64,000 bases of DNA from contig NC_072469.1 in NCBI RefSeq assembly GCF_027596085.1, forward strand, positions 14,353,232 to 14,417,231, written 5' to 3'. How positions within the stretch are numbered: position 1 is the first letter of the stretch; every line of letters begins with the position of its first letter. The notes beneath the pieces were generated by a model that searched no databases, was not told the origin of the DNA, and worked only from the letters and a program-made list of their open reading frames with translations. The translations under genes and the position numbers were made by a program. Source of the stretch: Anoplopoma fimbria (lineage: Eukaryota > Chordata > Actinopteri > Perciformes > Anoplopomatidae). This document shows positions 35,791 through 64,000 of this stretch, piece after piece.

Positions 35791-38149
35791 AAGTAGTTTA
35801 GCTAAAAACACTGTGTTTTTCACCTTCCCTGTAGCCATTCAAGATATTTCATAACACCCTCACTTTGCCTGGTAAACAGCACACATTTCAAACTCCACAT
35901 CCCCAGTTTGTAGTCTTCCAAAGCCCGAGCTGAGATAACCCTGATGACATCACTATTGCATCATCAAGGTTACTTTTTCAGATTCAGCCAATCTCCTCCA
36001 GAGGGACAGAAGACATTATATAACTGTTTTCACAGGCTGAATTGTACTTTCTCTTTATGTCGAGTAAACAGATTTTGATGTGTAAAATTTATGAGGTGGC
36101 CCTTTAACCATAAATCAGACTGTAAACAATTTTTATATTGAAAGGCTATAATGGCGGTTTCACCATTTTGTGTAATTAAATATGTGATATAACCCAGGGT
36201 TCCTCCTGTAACAGTTATAGAAAGATTCAGGTGTCACATGAAAGTTCATTTTTCAACTTGAAGAGTGTGTTTTTTTTTAGCTCCTGTATCGTTTGAGCAG
36301 GGAAATTGTCCATATCTGCACAAGTCTCAGCAGTCTGCAACTTGAGACAAAAAATATTGGTGTTTGGTGCCAGGTTTCAAAAACGATTATTGGTCACAAC
36401 CAAGTGACCTGCAGAGCGACAAAGATTAGAAGACAAAGAAAGCAGATGCTGGTGAAATTGGTGAAACTCCAGCTTGAGATGAAACAGGGGACGGGGAACG
36501 CCTGCAGAGCTCCTGCCTCAGACCCCTACCAAGCAGCACATCATGATTAATGATGTCGTGCCTCCTACCTGTTGGATCGTTTTGTACGCCCACAATGATC
36601 AACAGGCAGGAGTCTGAAACGTAGATCTAGTGAACCAAAGCAGAGGCTGTGGAGAAGGTGGAATAACATGAAAGAGAAGCCAGTGACAAGTCCATATTTT
36701 CTCATCCCTAGAGACGGTTGTTCTCACCCACAGATTTAGATAACAGTGACAAGGTCACGGGATGTTACAGAGGTTCACTTCAGGCGAGACGGAAAACGTA
36801 CATATTGTGTATAACCTGAGCAAATATACCCTCCCCGACCTTAATTAAAGTGATTGCATGACTGGGTCATTCATAGCATGTTTGCACACGCCGTTAGTAA
36901 AAGTGAACTTCCCCCATTAAATGAAAATAAGCACAAATAAACAATAATTACACGAATCCCTAACCCTTCATATGGCTCTTGCTGCTTAGTCACGTCCTTC
37001 GAATCACTACCTTGGATAAACCCCAAGGGAACACACAGCTGAGAACCTCAGACGCTGTGACTCATGAGCCCATTATGTGACAGCTTTTATAATGGAAGTC
37101 AATGAGAGGGTACATCAGGAGAAACCAGCAGTGGCATGGCTATATGCAGTAAGAATCTTCTTTTTTCCTCTTGATTCTGAATGTTACTAAAAACAGCTTG
37201 GTTTGTGTTTGGTTTGAATCTGATGGAATAATTGTTGTTGCAGTAAAAGCAGTGATGTTGACTTCAGCTTGGGGCAGCTCGAAGAAGAAAATGTACTGTA
37301 AAAAAAGAAGATAAAGCAGCTTTATTCAAGTATGGAATACAAAGAAAATTACTCCAAAGGTGTTCAAAAAACTAATGCCTGTAAGAAAAAACCTGAAAAC
37401 ATTTGACATGGCGCCATTAAGGTGGTGTGTGTTGCATTGAAGGGAAGATGATACCTTCTTGACAAGCATCCAAAAACAGGTGTAGAGTATGCCTGCAGCA
37501 GACAGTTGGTAATAGGTTTAACTCAGTCTCCATGCACAGTGCAGGAGCTGTCGGCAAAGTCACAAATTCTGCAAATGTGGCAAGAAGATTTTAATTGGAA
37601 CTGATTTTTTTCTACTTGTTTGTCAAATTTCCTAGAAAAAAGATTGAATAGTTGGGCACTAAATCTGGATTACCAAGTGGAACCCAGAGTGGCCCCAAAA
37701 GCTTATTTCACTTGACATCAATAGGTTTTTGTATTGATTATTTTTGCAAATGTTGCACCATAAAGGACTACATCAGCTAAAGCAGATTTTGCATTATTGA
37801 AAAATAACGCAAATTAAGTCAACCAAGATGCACTGGACTTAATAGTAACTTTGGGTGACAATTTCACAAATTAACATTCATCTTTATTGACTTGTAACTG
37901 ATCCATGAAACAGGTGATGATGTTTTATGAACTGTTAATAAAGCCTTTAGTTTAGCCTACTAACTGCTTTAACTTGTTAAACCTTGATTAAATGTTCCTC
38001 GTTAGAATTAGTGGTTCCAAGACAAGAAACAGAACAAGAAACATAATAATCCCTGGAGCCAGCATTAGCACTGAAAGTTTTTTTTTTCCTCATGTCAGCT
38101 GAAATAAATTTGTTTCAAGAAAAAGTAACAATATCAGGGTCTACCACGG

Positions 38150-38500
38150 AGTCAGTGATTTCGACAGCCCACTTTTTGCAGCGTGATGCCTCCCTCCCCT
38201 CCCTCCCCTCTCTCCCTCCCTCTCCCCCCGCTGCCCCCCCCCCCCGGCCCCGGAACCGGCGTAGACTATCAACAGTATGTTCGCAGACTCTGGCCGTGTG
38301 CTAGGAAACACGAGCATGGTGACATATTCAGAGTCCCGGGCGGCGCTGCGCAGGCCCGTGGATAAAGCGGAGGAGGAGACGGCGGTCCGTGTGGTTTGAG
38401 CTCAGGATCTCAGGACGGGAACATGTGAGCAGGGAATGGGCGACTGGAAGCAGGATTATTGTTCTACACGGCAGAGAGACGCAGGAGGGGCCCGGGACAG
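38150..38500 (+). promoter_or_regulatory. mkx: likely mkx promoter and non-coding first exon
   Basis: This is the only GC- and CpG-rich island between the two genes (for example CCCGGGCGGCGCTGCGCAGGC near 38336). It ends in a good splice donor, GGGACAG|GTAACTG, with the cut after 38500. A matching acceptor, TTTGTTCCACAG, ends at 39760, ahead of the ATG exon. Mammalian MKX also has a non-coding first exon. The transcription start cannot be fixed; the exon is probably about 38260-38500. Confidence 0.6.
38186..38260. promoter_or_regulatory. polypyrimidine (C-rich) tract in the mkx promoter region
   Basis: CCTCCCTCCCCTCCC repeats, a C13 run and CCGGCCCCGG make the minus strand very G-rich, with many GGG runs. 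It lies just upstream of the presumed first exon of mkx, where GC content rises sharply above the surrounding AT-rich DNA. Confidence 0.55.
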
Positions 38501-39760
38501 GTAACTGACCGAGACACACTGGCACACTGATGGGAGGGTTTTGTGTTTTTTTTTCCAGGAATGGACCGATAGGCTCAACTTTGAAATGGTACTCAGGTTA
38601 TTTAGGTTTGGAATCAGGGATGTAGAAAGGGATTAAAAAACAAAAAAAAAATAAAAAACAGTTTATCCAACTTTGAATGGAGAGTATTGAGCTTAAACTG
38701 GTCTTTAATTTTTGATTTAAGTCTCCGCGACTGTAAGCCTTAATATGATATGTAGTATTCATTCTTAACCTACTGCCAGCATGATGTTTCTGTGCATTTC
38801 ATCACTGCATGGTCCTCTGAGCTTCACGTTTGGCAGCGGGGTGCTGATGGCACCGCATCACGGCGCGTCTTTCCCCGGGACAGATCCAATACTCAACCTC
38901 GGCGGCGCAATTCCACATTTAAAGAGAAAAACAAACTGTCACACTTCTGGGGCGTGCGGGCTTGTTTGTTTAACACTGAATAATGTGGAGCACCCACCAA
39001 AATAAACCAGTCGGGGCTTTTCTTTTTTTTTTTTTTTTGTAGAGACGCGCGACCGCAGCGCAGAAGAGGCAGGGCAGAAATATTCAAGATGCTTGAACCG
39101 GAATCTAAAACATATTTATATATATATATACACAAAAAGAAACATCTCTAATTGTTTTTTTTTTTTTACAATCCAAACCACCTATCTAGTCTTTCTGTAG
39201 ACACAGCAGTGAATTATATGTTCTCACTAGTTGCTTGTTGAAAATCAAGTGAAACCGTATTAAATATAATCGAGTGGGATTTTGTAAAAATCTTCTATAA
39301 AAAAAAAATCAAGTTTGAATCTGAGTAGCACAATAATTAATGTGAGGGTTTTTTATTACGGGTTTCATTGTTACTGCGCTCGAATAAAATGAAATGTATC
39401 CACCAATAATAGATACAAATGGACCTGCTGTCTGCGCTTATAATGATTAGACTTTTTTTGTTTTTTTGTTTGGTCCTTTACAAGATCTGATAAGTTTCTG
39501 ATGCTTGGACTTATTAGGCTATCACGCAATTCCCTTGATATGAACTGGACTGTTTACAAAGAACGACCTTATAATGACGCATCACAACAGCGCAGTTACG
39601 CACGGTCCATCTCAGCCAGAGACCGTCTGCAGGCTGGTGCGTTCAAACAGTGTAGGGAAACACAATCACGAACATCAAATTATGTTTCTATGTATATCAT
39701 TTATTTATACAAAGACTCTTTCTGTCAAAAAATATATATATATCCATATTTGTTCCACAG
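38501..39760 (+). other. mkx 5' UTR intron (inferred)
   Basis: The 1260-bp intron with GT-AG ends contains T-runs (39023-39039, 39156-39168) and a short TATA run at 39116-39129. No coding exon was seen. Confidence 0.55.
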
Positions 39761-39856
39761 GAGAGACACGGGGACGCTGTGACAAATCAGAGGAGAAACT
39801 TTTTTTCTTGTTGTACCTTTTTCATTTTTTAATCGGGAGGAATATCTGGCACCAAG

Positions 39857-62867
<23,011 letters not shown>

Positions 62868-64000
62868 CCCATCCTCCCATCTCTCTATGCAAAAAACAGC
62901 AAACATTCCTGTTTCAGCGAACTCGCCGGAGTCCACATAAACTCCCAAAGAAGTGAAAAAGAGAACTGTTGTGTAGGGAGGGGGGTGGAGGTGCGCTTTA
63001 GGCGAGGAAGTGTGGAACAAAAAGAGAAACCATTGTTTTTGGTTGTTATTGGTGTCTTAAAAAAGTTCAAAAGATTCCTTGAGCATCATTTTCTTTGCCT
63101 GGTTGACAGACAAATATCGACGAGTTTTTCTGCAGTATTTCCTAAAATAAGACACTTTTGTAATGTTAACTTATTTTTGATGAGTCTGATTTTTTTTATT
63201 TCTTTTTTTTTATGCTACGAAAATTTGTATTTTGCCAAAAGTGCCTTTGTTGTTACGACAAATAACTCGCCCGCTATGGTCAATGCAAAGTACAGATCCC
63301 GAGGTGCCTCTTTGGAATATTTTACTAAGTTTAGTGTCACAGTCGTAATTCAGGATTCCTTTTTCTGAATGGAAACTCCCCGTACATTGCAGCCTAGTGC
63401 CTTAAGGACTGAATGAGCTCACCATCTGAGGCACTGAACTCAAATAGCACATACACATACACACACAAACTCTCTTAAAAAAATACCCAGCAGTATATCC
63501 CTGAAGGAATTGTGCTTATTTTGACTGGAGTCTTCATTTTGACTATACCGAACACTGTTTTGTCTCAGTCGGCCTCTCGTTGCTGGCAGGCCAACAGTAA
63601 CCGTTGGATACGTAGATACGTTGCCCTAAAGTGAGCAGAAGATCGACAAGCAGACCCAACGCTCTCCACCTTGACCACATGTCGGCCTTGGGTTTCATTA
63701 CCCAGTAAAGGATTGCGTTCTTATCTGAGCTTTTATTTGCTGAAACGTGCCCAATCGCTCAGCTGGGCCCTAATGAAGTCACGTTCACCCACTCAGCGTC
63801 ACAGATGTACGTAGATCTACGGGCACGCTTTAAGGTTCAGCACAGTATCTGTTCAATGCCATGACCTAAAAGGGATGTTTTTGCTTTGCATTATCAGTGT
63901 TTCATGTGGAGAATGTTGCCTTTTCACATGTTTGTGCTCAGAACAAGATAGTCCGGAATGAATGAAAAGAAAAAGAAAAAAAGAAGCCACCACCAGCTCC
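62868..64000 (+). other. mkx: mkx 3' UTR, probably continuing past the window
   Basis: The sequence downstream of the stop is AT-rich and has no AATAAA or ATTAAA that I could find to the window end. The transcript end is therefore not located. No other gene or repeat is recognised, apart from a short ACACATACACA run near 63455. Confidence 0.55.

Larger units (their letters stand above)
26411..38150. other. intergenic region between odad2 and mkx
   Basis: About 11.7 kb contain no supported gene on either strand. The visible contents are repeat fragments near 28.0-28.2, 32.1-32.3 and 35.6-35.8 kb, a DIRS-like relic (28.4-29.7 kb) and a (TA)n tract at 31.0 kb. The rest is AT-rich sequence that may hold mkx regulatory elements; none can be proven from one sequence. 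Confidence 0.65.

Noticed and set aside
36293..36550. 85-residue intergenic open frame
   Set aside because: Composition is not protein-like, with no homology recognised and no adjoining exon.

Overview
This window is nuclear DNA from a ray-finned fish, most likely a spiny-rayed (percomorph) teleost. The evidence is its vertebrate exon/intron structure with GT-AG splice sites, the many long (CA)n/(TG)n tracts, several interspersed repeats typical of teleosts, a DIRS-like retrotransposon relic, and two vertebrate genes in tandem on the + strand.

Layout. (1) 3617-26284: the last eleven coding exons of odad2 (armc4), the armadillo-repeat subunit of the outer dynein arm docking complex of motile cilia. 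The eleven exons join into one continuous frame of 580 codons plus stop, about the C-terminal 55% of the protein. The N-terminal exons lie upstream of base 1, and bases 1-3616 are intron. A polyadenylation signal lies about 100 bp past the stop. (2) About 26.4-38.2 kb: intergenic DNA with a decayed DIRS-like element on the minus strand (about 28.4-29.7 kb), a 64-bp (TA)n tract and other dispersed repeats. (3) 38.2-62.9 kb: the complete coding region of mkx (Mohawk), a TALE-class homeobox repressor of tendon and muscle development. It consists of a likely non-coding first exon in a GC-rich promoter region, then six coding exons that join into a 374-residue protein. The 3' UTR starts at 62868 and probably runs past the window end, because no clear polyadenylation signal is visible.

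The two genes lie in the same orientation and order as human ARMC4/ODAD2 and MKX on 10p12, so this is conserved synteny. They have no known shared pathway: one serves motile cilia, the other mesenchymal cell fate. I found no tRNA, rRNA, CRISPR array, operon or bacterial/viral system, and no sign of an undescribed multi-gene system. The most useful unusual points are a GC-AG intron in odad2; a Met-Gly hexanucleotide tract inside mkx; an obligatory 34-nt mkx microexon just after an 82-bp CA tract; a (CA)58/(TG)56 inverted pair in the large mkx intron; a perfect 18-bp-arm hairpin in an mkx intron; and the DIRS relic.

Exon limits were set by reading frames, splice sites and remembered human homologues; no alignment or database search was run.
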